From the NCBI GenBank assembly GCA_022059125.1, contig JAEUWY010000002.1, forward strand, positions 2,790,001 to 2,854,000: 64,000 nt of DNA, read 5' to 3'. The position numbers were made by a program, and so were the translations under genes. The stretch is from Corynespora cassiicola (taxonomy: Eukaryota; Ascomycota; Dothideomycetes; Pleosporales; Corynesporascaceae). Shown one piece after another: positions 1 through 11,295 of this stretch. The notes under the pieces are model-generated. The model made no database searches. It saw only the letters and a list, made by a program, of their open reading frames with translations, and was not told the DNA's origin. Within the stretch, counting starts at the first letter, position 1; the number at the start of each line of letters is the position of its first letter.

Positions 1-583
1 TCGGTCGAATTAAAGGCCAAGAGGGAGGAATATATCAGACGAGGCTTCATGAAGCGGTGGAGGGATGTGGAGAATAAATCTTTACCAACCTGGAGATAGA
101 TGGTACACAAATAGTGAACATGGGATGGCCAACAGTAGATTTTAATAAAGTAGTCATTACGGAATGAGAGATGGATGAAATGCAAAGGTGGGGATTGATG
201 ATGAAATGGGATGAGGCCGGGCCGGCCCGAGGGGTTTCAGATGGGGTCCCTGCGGCACGTGACTCGACCATCCCACCTTTCCAGGAACACCACGCTCTAT
301 GAACGTCTACCTGCATGCTTACCTTGGTACATGTCCGTCAGCCACCACAAACGACCCAGAGAGCGCATTTCCGTGATTGCATGCATGTAGCGGCTGATCT
401 CAGCCGATCTTTGATAGCGATAGGATGAACTAACGCGACCCCTCTTCGCAGCATGCTGCCATCTTCCCCCATTCGGGCAGGTTTACGCCCAGCTTATCGT
501 CAACAGATCCCGCGCAATGTATATTGAGCCCTCGGTGTGCCCCCAAGGTCTTCTGCCGCTCGTCTCGAAATTCCTTCGACTCA
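1..583. other. intergenic / left edge
   Basis: No reading frame here has a recognisable domain. The only frame of note is an 89-codon minus-strand frame at 47-316, which is low-complexity and matches nothing I know. The stretch immediately before 584 is presumably the promoter and leader of the FAD monooxygenase gene. An in-frame ATG at 524 lies 60 nt before the preferred start. Confidence 0.6.
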
Positions 584-1894
584 ATGTCTCCCGCCACCAT
601 CACTCCAACTCTTCCGATTGCCATTGTCGGCGGTGGCCTGGGAGGCCTTGCGCTTGCAATCGGCCTGCGCAAACACGGCATAGACTTTCGCATCTACGAA
701 GCCGCATCCGAGTTTTCTGAAATAGGCGCCGGGGTTGCTTTTGGTCCCAATTCGACGCGTGCGCTCGGTCTCATCCATCCCGCGCTCCTGGAAGGCTACA
801 AGCAGCATGCGACCTACAACGAGAACCCCGACCACGAACACACGTTTCTCTCGGTACGCTGGGGCATGAATGAGCGGAGAGAAGGTGGGAGCAAGGCAGG
901 CGACCTTATATGGCATATGAAGGACAAATGGGATCCGCAGAGTGCAAAGAAGCTAGGCGTAAAGACTCGCAGCTGCATCCACAGAGCCAGGCTCCTCGAT
1001 ACCCTTGTTGGACTCCTCCCAGAGGGCGTGACGCATTTCCGCAAAAGTTTCGAGAGTCTGATCGAATTGGCCGATGGTACGATTGAGCTGCGCTTTGCTG
1101 ATGGGACAACGGCTCACGTCGGCGCCGTCGTCGGCTGCGACGGCATCAAGAGCAGGATGCGCGAAATCGTGTGTGCAAGTAGTGGTGTCAATGCCAGCCC
1201 ATCCTATGTCGGTGAATGCGCATTCCGTGCAATGGTGCCACGAGCCGCGGCAATCGAAGCCTTGGGCCCTGAATTGGCAGGCAATGGACAGATATTCTGT
1301 GGATATGGTGCGTACATTGTCACTTATCCCGTCGAACGCGGCGAGTTTGTCAACATGGTCGCTATCCCACATGATGAAGGTGAATCCTGGGCTTGGCAGT
1401 CGTCCGAGTGGACTGTGCCAACCACTGCCGACGAGTTTCTGCGGCATTTCCAGGGCTGGGACCTTCCGCACATTGAGCTCATAAGGCAGTACTGCACCCC
1501 TCAGCGATGGGCGTTGTTCAACGTCAAGCATTCTGCTCCGTACTATCAAGGCCGCATTTGCCTCATGGGCGACAGCGCCCATGCAACTACACCACATCTG
1601 GGAGCAGGTGCAGGTATGGCCATGGAGGATGCCTACGTCCTTAGTAATCTCATCGCCCATGCTCACGGCTCCACCGACATTGGGAATGCTTTCAAAGCAT
1701 ACGACACCGTGCGACGGCCCCGCACCCAGCAATTAATTGAGAACAGCAGACTTGCGGGGCTCGCGACCGACTTTCTCCTGCCCGGCGTCGATGATTCTGC
1801 AGACGCTTTGCAAGAAAAGTATGAAGCATGGTACAAGTGGCTTTGGCACGAAGACCTCGTGGCTCAATTAGATAGTGCAAAGAGACTTGTCTAG
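584..1894 (+). CDS. FAD-dependent aromatic-type monooxygenase (salicylate hydroxylase-like)
   Basis: Single-exon gene of 436 residues from ATG 584. The frame also has an ATG at 524, but the 20 extra residues are basic and unlike the family. Near the N-terminus (about residues 8-28) there is a GxGxxG Rossmann motif (IVGGGLGGLALA). A mid-protein VVGCDGIKS segment matches the DG motif. GDSAHATTPHLGAGAGMAMED matches the GD motif that binds FAD and NADPH. Together these place it in the class A flavoprotein hydroxylases (PF01494, 'salicylate 1-monooxygenase-like'). Such enzymes use NAD(P)H and O2 to hydroxylate or decarboxylatively hydroxylate aromatic or polyketide-like substrates in the cytosol. 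Length is normal and no key motif is missing. It lies head to tail with an Old Yellow Enzyme gene and a CYP505 gene, which suggests a shared catabolic, detoxifying or tailoring role (inference). The substrate cannot be read from the sequence. Confidence 0.9.
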   Translation: MSPATITPTLPIAIVGGGLGGLALAIGLRKHGIDFRIYEAASEFSEIGAGVAFGPNSTRALGLIHPALLEGYKQHATYNENPDHEHTFLSVRWGMNERREGGSKAGDLIWHMKDKWDPQSAKKLGVKTRSCIHRARLLDTLVGLLPEGVTHFRKSFESLIELADGTIELRFADGTTAHVGAVVGCDGIKSRMREIVCASSGVNASPSYVGECAFRAMVPRAAAIEALGPELAGNGQIFCGYGAYIVTYPVERGEFVNMVAIPHDEGESWAWQSSEWTVPTTADEFLRHFQGWDLPHIELIRQYCTPQRWALFNVKHSAPYYQGRICLMGDSAHATTPHLGAGAGMAMEDAYVLSNLIAHAHGSTDIGNAFKAYDTVRRPRTQQLIENSRLAGLATDFLLPGVDDSADALQEKYEAWYKWLWHEDLVAQLDSAKRLV

Positions 1895-2232
1895 GGCAAA
1901 GATCTGGTTTACAGATCGGCAATCTTACTCGACTTGAACCATGTCCGACGCCCTGTTCCGATAAGCGACAAGTCATGACACAATCTCTGGGGGCTGACAA
2001 ATGTAGGCATCACGTCATGTACCGAGGTTCTCCCATGGATTTCGAAGCAAAACGAAAATTCGTTCACATCGCCGAGTTGGGCCGTGTTTCGACATAATCT
2101 CAAAGCCGTCGGAACTGGTATAAAGAGAACGGTTGCTGCGTTCAAAATTCGAGTTCAGTATTCGAAACTTAATCACCAAACACTTTATCATTTCCGGGCT
2201 ACTACCATTCCATCATCTCCAAAACACCAATC
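1895..2232. other. intergenic, promoter of OYE gene
   Basis: 338 bp between two same-strand genes. It holds the 3' end of the monooxygenase transcript and the promoter of the reductase. A TATAAA is present at 2119-2124. No frame of interest. Confidence 0.6.
2119..2124 (+). promoter_or_regulatory. TATA box candidate for OYE gene
   Basis: TATAAA lies 109 bp upstream of the ATG at 2233, within a plausible core-promoter distance. Position and sequence are the only evidence. Confidence 0.4.
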
Positions 2233-3333
2233 ATGTCAGACTCCAAGTTGTTCAAGCCTCTCAAGGTGGGCAATGTTGAGCTCAAGAACCGCGTTGCCAT
2301 GGCCCCGTTGACGAGATTCCGCGCCGACGACGACCACGTGCAGCTGCCTTTTGTCCCCGAATACTACGCACAGAGGGCTTCAGTACCGGGTACGCTTCTG
2401 GTTACTGAGGCGACCTTTATCTCGCCCCAGGCCGGTGGATATCCAAACGTTCCCGGAATCTACAACCAAGCTCAAATCGATGCATGGAAAAAGGTCACCG
2501 ACGCTGTGCATAAAAAGGGCAGCTACATTTATCTCCAGCTCTGGCACCTTGGCCGGACTGCCTCGCCAGAGGCGGCAGCGAAGGAGGGCATCACCATTAA
2601 GAGTTCGAGCGCGGTGCCCATGACAGAGGATGGCCACAAGCCGGAAGCGTTGACGGTCGACGAAATCAAGCAGGTCGTCCAGGACTATGCACAGGCTGCC
2701 AAGAACTCCATCGCCGCGGGCTTTGACGGTGTCGAGATCCATGCCGCCAATGGCTACCTCATTGATCAGTTCACGCAGGATACTGTAAACCAGCGCACCG
2801 ACCAATACGGCGGCTCCGTAGAGAACCGATCGCGATTCGCTCTCGAAGTCACGGAAGCCGTTGTAAACGCTGTTGGCGCCGACAAGACTGGCATCCGCCT
2901 ATCCCCCTTTAGCACTTTCCAGGGCATGCGCATGAAGGACCCAATCTCGCAATTCTCTCATCTCGTCAAGAACCTCGACACCTTTGGCCTGTCATACGTC
3001 CACTTGGTCGAATCCCGCATTAGCGGAAACGCCGATGTTGAGTCTACCGAACGTCTCAACCCTCTGGTTGACCTCTGGAACGGTCCTCTTTTGATTGCTG
3101 GCGGGTTTAAGCCTGATTCTGCCAAGCGTATCGTAGATGAAGAGTTCCCTAACCGCGACATCGTCGTCGTTTTTGGGCGGTATTTTATCAGCACTCCCGA
3201 CCTAGTCTTTAGGCTGCAAAAGGGCATTCCGCTTAATGAGTACAACCGCGATACATTCTACATCCCCAAGAGCGAAACGGGCTACACCGATTATCCCTTT
3301 AGCAACGAATTCAACGCCAGCGCACACTTGTAA
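2233..3333 (+). CDS. NADH:flavin oxidoreductase, Old Yellow Enzyme family
   Basis: Single exon, 366 residues, a TIM-barrel FMN enzyme of the OYE / 12-oxophytodienoate reductase family (PF00724). Visible signatures are the N-terminal LKNRVAMAPLTRFRA segment, LWHLGR, the substrate-binding HAANGYLIDQF with its adjacent QRTDQYGGS, and a C-terminal VFGRYFISTPDL phosphate-binding segment. These enzymes reduce the C=C bond of alpha,beta-unsaturated carbonyls with NAD(P)H. In fungi they act in oxidative-stress detoxification and in tailoring of metabolites such as ergot alkaloids. It is slightly shorter than yeast OYE (about 400 residues) but complete. It sits between an FAD monooxygenase and a CYP505 on the same strand. 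The substrate is unknown. Confidence 0.93.
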   Translation: MSDSKLFKPLKVGNVELKNRVAMAPLTRFRADDDHVQLPFVPEYYAQRASVPGTLLVTEATFISPQAGGYPNVPGIYNQAQIDAWKKVTDAVHKKGSYIYLQLWHLGRTASPEAAAKEGITIKSSSAVPMTEDGHKPEALTVDEIKQVVQDYAQAAKNSIAAGFDGVEIHAANGYLIDQFTQDTVNQRTDQYGGSVENRSRFALEVTEAVVNAVGADKTGIRLSPFSTFQGMRMKDPISQFSHLVKNLDTFGLSYVHLVESRISGNADVESTERLNPLVDLWNGPLLIAGGFKPDSAKRIVDEEFPNRDIVVVFGRYFISTPDLVFRLQKGIPLNEYNRDTFYIPKSETGYTDYPFSNEFNASAHL

Positions 3334-4159
3334 TCATGACAATGGTCATATAGACATTTCACCTTTTTCTTGAGTCGGATCAGCGATGCAAATGATACCG
3401 TAGAAGGTTTTGAAATAGATGAATAGCGATAGATTAGCGTAGCAATCAAATTTAGATGACGATCAATTATTTTTCATCCCCGGTTTTCGTTCATTCAAGA
3501 AGATATGCCGCGAATGGCCAACCCTTTTCCACCCCCGTTGACGATCGAAGATGTAGATCCCTCCCTCCTGTGGTGATGCCAGGTGCCCATAAAGGGCTCC
3601 AGATGGTCAGTTAACTGGAACGTACGCTGCCGAGCCTCAACCTGTAGTGTAGCGTCATGGCGGCCAGTTGGCGTCGGCCCTATGCAACCCTTCGGCGCTC
3701 GGAAGTCTTGGCCTCTTTTTATGGCGCCGTGTTCTAAACCAAACGGGAATACCATGCCAAGGTCGCGGATGTGGACATGAGTAATGCCAGGGCTCACCTC
3801 TAAATGCCCCGCCGGGGATTTCTCTCCCTCGCGCCTTGCCTCTTTTGTGCCCCCTGGGGCTGTACACAATGCTCGGCGCAACTTCAAACACCCACGTACA
3901 CCTGAGCACCGTCATTATGGCCACGCTGCGCATAGGAGGCTGGGGAAGATCGTATGTTCGGGGCGCGCAATGTCCGATATACAGGCCCGCGGGATGCGAG
4001 GAGGCCTTCGAGTCCCATCTCCAGCTGAGGCCAACATTCGTTAAATAACCAGTCATGGTGCAAAGGAAACGAGGCATCACAAGCCCTACCCGTCATCTTT
4101 CGCGTTCGATATTTTGTTTGCGGTTTTCGAGAGAAGCGACTTTTGTGTCCGATTCGAAA
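3334..4159. other. intergenic, promoter of CYP505 gene
   Basis: 826 bp with no supported gene. The open frames here (for example 3495-3887 minus) are short, overlap one another on both strands and carry no domain. Presumed promoter and leader of the self-sufficient P450. Confidence 0.55.
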
Positions 4160-7100
4160 ATGTCTACGCAGGACCGCCAGATTGTTCCCATTCCAGAGCC
4201 GACTGGCCTACCATTCCTCGGCAACATTGGTGAATTCAAGTCTGAAGACTCACTGAAAGATCTTGACCGTCTTCATGATAGATATGGTACGTATGGAATT
4301 GTAGACTGATGGCTCATAGCTAACGCCTCAATAGGCGAAATCTTTCGGCTACGGTTCCCCGAAGGCAAGACGAACGTCTGCGCAGGCTCGCACAAGTTGG
4401 TTAGCGAGCTGTGCGATGAAACGCGCTTCAAGAAGTCGGTCACGGGCGAATTGACTGAAGCACGCGAGGTCACCGGGGACGGCTTATTCACCGCAAAGAA
4501 TGAAGAAGAGAACTGGGGCGTTGCTCATCGAATTCTGATGCCAGCTTTCGGCCCTGTCAACATCAGAAACATGTTTGACAATATGCACGAGATTGTCAGT
4601 CAGATGGCTCTGAAATGGGCCCGGCATGGGTCTTCCAATGCTATTCCTGCTAGCGAGGACTTTACGCGCATGGCTCTCGATGTTCTTGCCCTTTGTTCCA
4701 TGGGCTACCGCTTCAACTCGTTCTACAAAGAGGAGATGCATCCCTTTGTACACAGCATGGGTAGCGCCTTGATCGAGATTGGGAAGCGAGCACAGCGACC
4801 GAAATGGGCATCCATTTTCTACCATTCATCTGACCGCAAGTTCCGTCGCGATACCGAGGTCCTGCGCAAGACGTCAGAGGAGCTCATCAAAGCCCGAAAA
4901 GCAGATCCAGAAGGCCACAAGAAGAGAGATCTTCTTACAGCCATGCTCGAGGGTGTGGATGCGAAGACAGGGCAGAAGCTGAGCGACGAGAGCATCATCA
5001 ACAATCTCATCACCTTTTTGGTCGCTGGACACGAGACGACTTCTGGTACAATGTCATTTGCTTTTTACGCGATGCTGAAGAACCCCGACACGTTTCAGAA
5101 GGCTCAAAAAGAGGTGGACGAAGTCATGGGCAGGGAGCCTGTCACGGTTGACAAAATTTTCAAACTAAAGTATATCCCAGCGGTAAGAGTCACTTGGGAA
5201 TTCATCTGATTCAGTTGCTTACAGCTCTTTAGGTCCTCCGCGAGACCCTTCGTCAGTGTTCGCCAATCCCAGGTATCACATTTGAGCCCATCAAGGACGA
5301 GCTACTCGGCGGCAAATACCCAGTCAAGAAGGACGAGCCGATATCCGCCATTTTCTCGAGATCACACCTTGATCCCTTGGTCTATGGGGAGGACGCGGGC
5401 CAATTCAAGCCCGAACGCATGCTCGACGAGAATTTTGAGCGGCTACAAAAGGAGTTTCCACACTGCTGGAAACCGTTTGGGAATGGCATGCGTGCTTGTA
5501 TTGGACGACCGTTTGCCTGGCAGGAGATGCTACTGGCACTCTCCGTGCTCCTCCAGAATTTCGACTTTTACCTTGACGACCCTTCCTACAACTTGAAGAT
5601 CTCTGAAACCCTCACGATCAAACCCAAGGACTTTTATATGAGGGCGTCTCTGCGCCACGGTATGACACCGAGTGACCTGGAACGCAGGCTTCGTGGAGAT
5701 CTTATGACCACAGAATCCGCCTCATCAAACAGAATTCCACGCAGCCCCTCCGTTCCAACAAAGGGAAAACAGCTCAGCATCTTTTACGGGTCAAACAGTG
5801 GAACCTGCGAGGCTTTGGCTCAGCGATTAGCTGCCAGCGCTTCATCCCACGGCTTTGTGATAGCAGCGCTTGACTCGCTCGACGCGGCCAAGAACCGACT
5901 GCCAAAGAACCACCCCGTGATAATATTTGCCTCTTCGTATGAAGGCCAGCCTCCTGACAATGCGAAAATGTTCGTGTCATGGCTGGAGGGCCTGACCGGC
6001 AATGAGTTGGATGGCGTAGCGTACGCTGTTTTTGGTGCCGGCAACAAAGAATGGCATCATACATACCACCGAGTTCCCAAATTTATCGATTCTTGGTTCA
6101 AAGACCATGGAGCTGAGCGGCTGGTCGAGTCTGGGCTGACTGACGTTTCTGAGAGAGATCCTTTTACCGACTTTGAGAGCTGGGAGGATGACCATCTTTG
6201 GCCGGCTCTTGAGACGAAATATTCCATCGTCAAGTCTGATGACTCTTCCATCTACTCTGGGCTATCGGTTGATGTATCGACGCCGCGCAGCTCCACTCTC
6301 CGCCAGGATGTCAGAAAGGCGATTGTTTCCGCCTCTTATGACCTCACTGCACCAGGACTCCCCAAGAAGAAACATGTAGAGATTACACTTCCGAGTGGAA
6401 CATCGTATGAGCCTGGCGATTACCTGGCTCTCTTGCCCATGAACCCCAAAGAAACTGTCAACCGGGTTTTCCGCCGTTTCAGGCTCTCATGGGACGCGGT
6501 GCTCAACATCAAGGGAAACGAAGCCACACCGTTACCGATCAACACTCCAACCTCTGCATCTGACGTATTGAGCGCCTATGTTGAGTTGTCGCAGCCGGCG
6601 ACGAAGAGGAACGTCTTGACACTCGCATCGCATGCACCCGATCCAAAAACCAAGGAGCAAGTCGCTGCCTTGGCCTCGGAAGAAAACTTTGCCATCGAAA
6701 TCACCAAGAAACGAGTTTCTGTTCTGGATCTCCTCGAGCGTTTCCCTTTTATCGAAATCACGATTGGCGCGTTCCTATCCATGCTCCCCCCAATGCGCAT
6801 CCGCCAGTAGTAAGTGCATTTTATCCAAATTTCACATCAACCGAATGCTAACTCTAGAAGCTCCATATCCTCATCCCCCTTGCACGACTCCCAAGTCGCC
6901 ACCATCACCTACTCCGTCCTCGAAGAACCTTCCTTTTCCGGGCAGGGAAAACACATTGGCGTCGCCACCAGCTACCTCGCCAGCCTCAAGCCCAACGACA
7001 TAGTCCACGTCGCCGTGAAAAAGTCCCACATATCTTTCCACCTCCCGACCAATGCAGAGACAACGCCCGTCATCTGCGTCGCAGCCGGGACGGGGCTAGC

Positions 7101-7521
7101 ACCCTTCCGCGGCTTTGTCCAGCAGCGCGCTGCCCAGATTGAATCAGGGCGCTCGCTTGCACCTGCACTTCTCATCTACGGGTGCCGAGGCAGAGCTGAT
7201 GACCTTTATCGCGAGGAGTTTGATGCGTGGGAAGCGATGGGTGCGGTGGTCGTGAAGCGCGCCTATTCGCGCGAGGACGCCAAGGAAACGGTGGGCTGCA
7301 AGTACGTCCAGGACCGCATGGTGAAGGAGAAGGTGCTGCTTGAAGTGCTTTGGAAGAATGGGGCCAAGTTGTTTGTGTGCGGGAGTAGGCATGTGGGGAA
7401 CGCGGTCGAGAAGGCATGTGTTGAGCTTTTGGGCGAGTTTAAAGAGTGCGATGCCGAAACCGCGAGGAGGGAGTTGGATGGGATTCGGAATGAGAGGTTC
7501 GCGACGGATGTTTTTGATTAA
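4160..7521 (+). CDS. bifunctional cytochrome P450:NADPH-P450 reductase (CYP505 / P450foxy type)
   Basis: Four exons: 4160-4286, 4335-5182, 5233-6809 and 6861-7521. They join in frame to 1070 residues, the usual length of this family. The P450 domain comes first: an AGHETTS I-helix, then the haem motif FGNGMRACIGRP with the Cys ligand near residue 414. The flavodoxin/FMN domain begins at FYGSNSGTCEALA. The FAD module carries RQYSISSS, split by the third intron, and the NADPH site is CVAAGTGLAPFRGF. CYP505 enzymes hydroxylate fatty acids at subterminal positions without a separate reductase, in the membrane-associated cytosol. Some members serve polyketide or fumonisin-type pathways. All redox domains look intact. 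It is the third of three head-to-tail oxidoreductases and converges on a membrane-protein gene 300 bp away. Physiological substrate unknown. Confidence 0.95.
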
Positions 7522-7821
7522 AAAAAAGTAACTTCTACTTATCTGATAGTAATCTTCCTCTTTTTTTCTTCTGGAAGTTCATCACCAATCTGTAATGCGG
7601 CGCAACTGCTGTTCGAGACTTGGTTGAAATCGTCAAATGTTTTAAGACAGGATTCGTAAAATCATAACGCGGTGGTTCTGGGGCATCTGAAGGGTTAAGG
7701 AGCACGTAAATGGTCAATCTACTTCCAAGACGAAATATTATTCTCCGAAAGAGACGGATCCTCCGGATAAAGGCTTCACTGGGATTCTATTGCAACATAC
7801 TCATTTATACGATTGGTATAT

Positions 7822-8940
7822 TTAACTTTGCCTCCTGACCACCTTGGTCAATCTCTTTGTCCACGTCTCACCCTCTTCATTTGCATTAACCCTCCTTTCT
7901 AACCACCACTGAATTGTCATCGCTACCATGGCGCTGTTCCAGACAAACGCAACTCCCATGCCGATCGAAAACGCGAGCGATGTCGACACCTCGTTTGTGC
8001 CACACAAAGTGACCACGGCTAGATCGTCTATACCGTCTGGTAAGGCAAAGCTGGAGGCGAGCAAAAGCAGTTGGCACACTGCCATATCCAGATAACCGAG
8101 CCACTTTCGTAGTCTACTCCCCTCATCAACAGCGGTGGGTTTGTACAGGAACTTTTGGATAAAGAAGAGCGGAATCGCAGCGGCGCTTAGGGAGACCGTG
8201 ACGAGGCCTGCGATCTAATAATTCCATCAGTCTGACCTTGAAAAAATTGCTCCCTAAAAACTTTGAGACATACTCCATGTTCTGTGTTCAAGTGCTTCCC
8301 GGAGCCAATGGCACAGATGCCACAGACGAGACCTATCGTGCCTAGTGGAACCAAAAATCCCAACTGGAGAATGGTCTGCCAGCGGTGGATCTTGGATATG
8401 TAGACGGGCTTATTGACCAGAGAGCACAATGATGCTGCCGATGCTAGCATCAAGATAATTGGATACACGATGAAAAATGCGAGCGTCATGCACCCCACTA
8501 CATCCAGGATTAGTGGCACAATACAAAAAAGGGCCAGGAGACGGGTTACCATGTATAAATGTCAGCGGTATCAGCACATATTCGGATACTCCATTTATGT
8601 TATACGTGTCTTCTCTCAAGTCGACCGTAAAGTTGTGCCCTCCGCTTTTGATGAAAACGGGACACGTCGGCAAGGTGATGTTTGCAAGCGGATTCGCTGT
8701 AATGTTACGAGTGAGAAGGTCTTTGAGGCCGTCAAAACCAGGATGTGACCAGCAGTGAGTGTCTTTGCTCAAATCGTCCAAGTGCTCCTGAAGAAAGTCT
8801 TTGATGTAAAACTCGTCAGAGACGCTCTGGAAGCAGCCGACACTCCGCTTCGATACCTGAAAGGAGGCAGCTTCACGATAGGCATCGACCTTGGTGTGCA
8901 GCAGTAGTAAAAGGATCATGGAAGAGGAAAAAAATATCAT
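7822..8940 (-). CDS. secretory-pathway multi-pass membrane protein, unknown function
   Basis: Three exons on the minus strand, 8940-8550, 8497-8274 and 8214-7822, join to 335 residues with phases that close exactly. The N-terminus is a hydrophobic signal-like segment (IFFSSSMILLLLLH). It is followed by a roughly 110-residue presumably extracellular/lumenal region with several Cys and possible N-glycosylation sites. About five hydrophobic segments follow (for example FFIVYPIILMLASAASL, LGFLVPLGTIGLVCGICAIG, and the pair around LDMAVCQLLLLASSFAL). I recognise no named domain. The layout, a short Cys-bearing ectodomain and then a membrane bundle, is like many fungal orphan receptor or channel-like proteins. 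It converges with the CYP505 gene and diverges from the RTA1 gene. The final Arg-rich tail would be cytosolic. Confidence 0.7.
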
Positions 8941-10211
8941 CTTACTGTTCGCTAGTCTCGAGGCTGCAGCAGTAATCTAGGAAAGCCACAGCGCGGGTGC
9001 GGTTGGAATGGTATAGATGCCCCTTCTTCGGTATCCTTGGCACGCCGAGATCTTAAACGCTTTAAAAAAGGCCACAGTCTGGTCTTTTGTGGTAAGAAAG
9101 ACGTTTTGGAGCATAGGGTGGCCCCGGTGCTTTCAGGTGTTGGCGCTGGGGTACCTTGTCTAGATGAGACAGTTCTACGTAGATCGAACTAAATACAATA
9201 AGTTAGACTTACGAGAGTGCAGGTAGATCCAAGGCCCCCTGACGCTTCAGAATCATACACGTCATTGAACACACAATGGCTGTGTAATGTTCAGAAGTCG
9301 CAACTCTAACTTGTAGTGACCAGATATTAGGCCAGTTCTACAACCACAAGCATTCGGGCGCATATAGGCATTGAATCTAGCTCCAAGTATTCTCAAATCT
9401 CAAAAACCTGGAGCTAGAAATAGGCTGGGTCCGTTGAACATGCACAACCCCGTACATGGGGTGAGTCTATTCTTCGTTGCTCAAGGGTATTAAGCGAATA
9501 GTCTCTGATACGTGTTGCAATGTCGTCCTTGATGGATCTGCATATCTGACAACTCGAATTGGAAGAGTATCACCCTTGTCTCATATCAAAACTATTGTAT
9601 AACAAAGCATTGGTAAGTGTTGGGACAGGGTCAGAAAGTGACCACAAAGTACAAGCCACATGTATACAGCCCACTTGTCTGTAGTCACTGGCTCGCGCAT
9701 CGTGACGTATGGAATCAAACCCTTTTCATGGGACTTTAACTATCATTCGGAGCCGATGTGGAGAATGAGGTGAAGCCCATGTTGAGAAAGGAGCCGAGAA
9801 GAAGATGTGGACCGAGGCTGGCACCAATCGGGTTAGAAACATTTCAACAATTCTCCGCCGGGGACTTATACCACGTGCTTCTTTGACAATCGGACGAAAT
9901 CCAATGGAAATATCAATACGAAGAGCTCACTTCAATGATACTGAGTCCACTTTTACCCACGTATTCACACACTGCCACTTCCAAGACTAGACGAAAAAGG
10001 TAGACCTTGCGTGCCGACCGCTCCGGTCGTTGGAAGATGGGAGAATGGAAATTTGATTGTTGGTTGCGCATGTTGAGATGTATGCCTTATTATGTGGGAG
10101 ACATCCTTTTACTTCTTATAGGTGGTACTGAGTAAATTCTATCCATCTATCATCTCTTGCATTCTACTTCATCCACTCGGGTATCTTTTCTCCGGATCAC
10201 AGTCTGCTAAA
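8941..10211. other. long divergent intergenic region
   Basis: 1.27 kb between the divergent membrane-protein and RTA1 genes. Only short frames occur, such as 9805-9990 plus, which has no domain. AT content is higher than in the genes. Likely a two-way promoter; nothing else supported. Confidence 0.5.
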
Positions 10212-11295
10212 ATGACGGGAAAACTTCCTGATGGCCTGATAGCTTTTGGGCCCGACGCCAACTGTACTCTCGACACATGTCCCTTGGAGTGGAGTATCTT
10301 CCGATACAAACCCTCGACACCTGCCAACGGATTGTTCATCGGAATCTTTGGTCTGCTACTGGCAGTACACGCGTTGCAAGGATGGTGGTACAAGAAGTGG
10401 GCATACATGGCGTGCATGGTAGCAGGATGTATCCTCCAGATTGTTGGTTATGTTGGAAGGCTTCTTCTCCATGGAAATCCTTTTGACTTTGATGCATTTC
10501 TCATCCAAATCAGTAAGCTGCGTCCCTGTGTGCAGCACGTATATAGCTAACAGATTGTCCAGTATGCATAACCGTCGCTCCGGTATTCTACTGCGCTGCA
10601 GTCTACGTTTTGTTGACCCAAGTGTAAGTCAATCCTCGAACCCAGCTCCTTGGCGTGTCTTGCCATTGACTCCGTGACAGCATCCTCCTCGTCGACAAAT
10701 CTCTCTCCCGCTTCGATCCCCGATACTTTTACTGGTTTTTCATTCCTGCCGACATTGTTTCCCTCGTCCTACAAGCTACAGGGGGCGCACTCTCAGCTGT
10801 GGGTGACACGGCAGAAGATGTGCAGGTCGGGGTAGACATCTCCAAGGCGGGCTTGATCTTCCAGGTCGTTGTCTTGACCTTCTTCCTCATTTTGTTCGCC
10901 GACTATCTCATCAGATGCTGGCAAAAGGATGCAAGCTTGCTATCCGGAAAAATGAGGTTCTTCCTTTCATTCATGTTCCTGGCCGTGTCCTTCATTCTCC
11001 TCCGTTGCGTATATCGAATCATCGAGTTGAAGGATGGCTATTTTGGTCCTTCTTTTAGAAATGAGCCAAAGTTTATTGCATTAGAATCATCGTAAGTTCC
11101 CCATATCTTGCGCTTATGATAAAACCCCAAGTATCATAGCTGATGCTACACAGGGTCATGTGCGTAGCAGTTTTGTGTTTGAACATTGGACATCCAGGGT
11201 GCGCTTTGCGTACCGAGTCTGATTCAATTAAAACTGCGTCAATCTCCCTTGGTCGCACAACTAGTCTCAAATCAGAGAGAGATAGTTCTCTTTAG
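10212..11295 (+). CDS. RTA1-family seven-transmembrane protein (lipid-translocating exporter-like)
   Basis: Four exons, 10212-10512, 10563-10623, 10681-11091 and 11154-11295, join to 304 residues. I prefer ATG 10212, because the 30 codons upstream (from 10122) are unlike the family, whose members begin just before a CPLEWS-type segment. About seven hydrophobic helices are visible. Typical RTA1 (PF04479) features are YKPSTPAN before helix 1, IVGYVGRLLLHGNPFDFDAF, the loop starting FDPRYFYW, and FILLRCVYRIIELKDGY near the end. The last exon supplies VMCVAVLCLNIGHPG and a polar tail. RTA1/RSB1/RTM1 proteins are plasma-membrane proteins linked to resistance to 7-aminocholesterol, export of long-chain bases and toxin tolerance. 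Next to detoxifying enzymes a protective role is plausible (inference). Confidence 0.9.

Noticed and set aside
953..1732. 259-codon open frame antisense to the FAD monooxygenase
   Set aside because: Lies wholly inside a motif-complete gene on the other strand and has no domain; a shadow frame.
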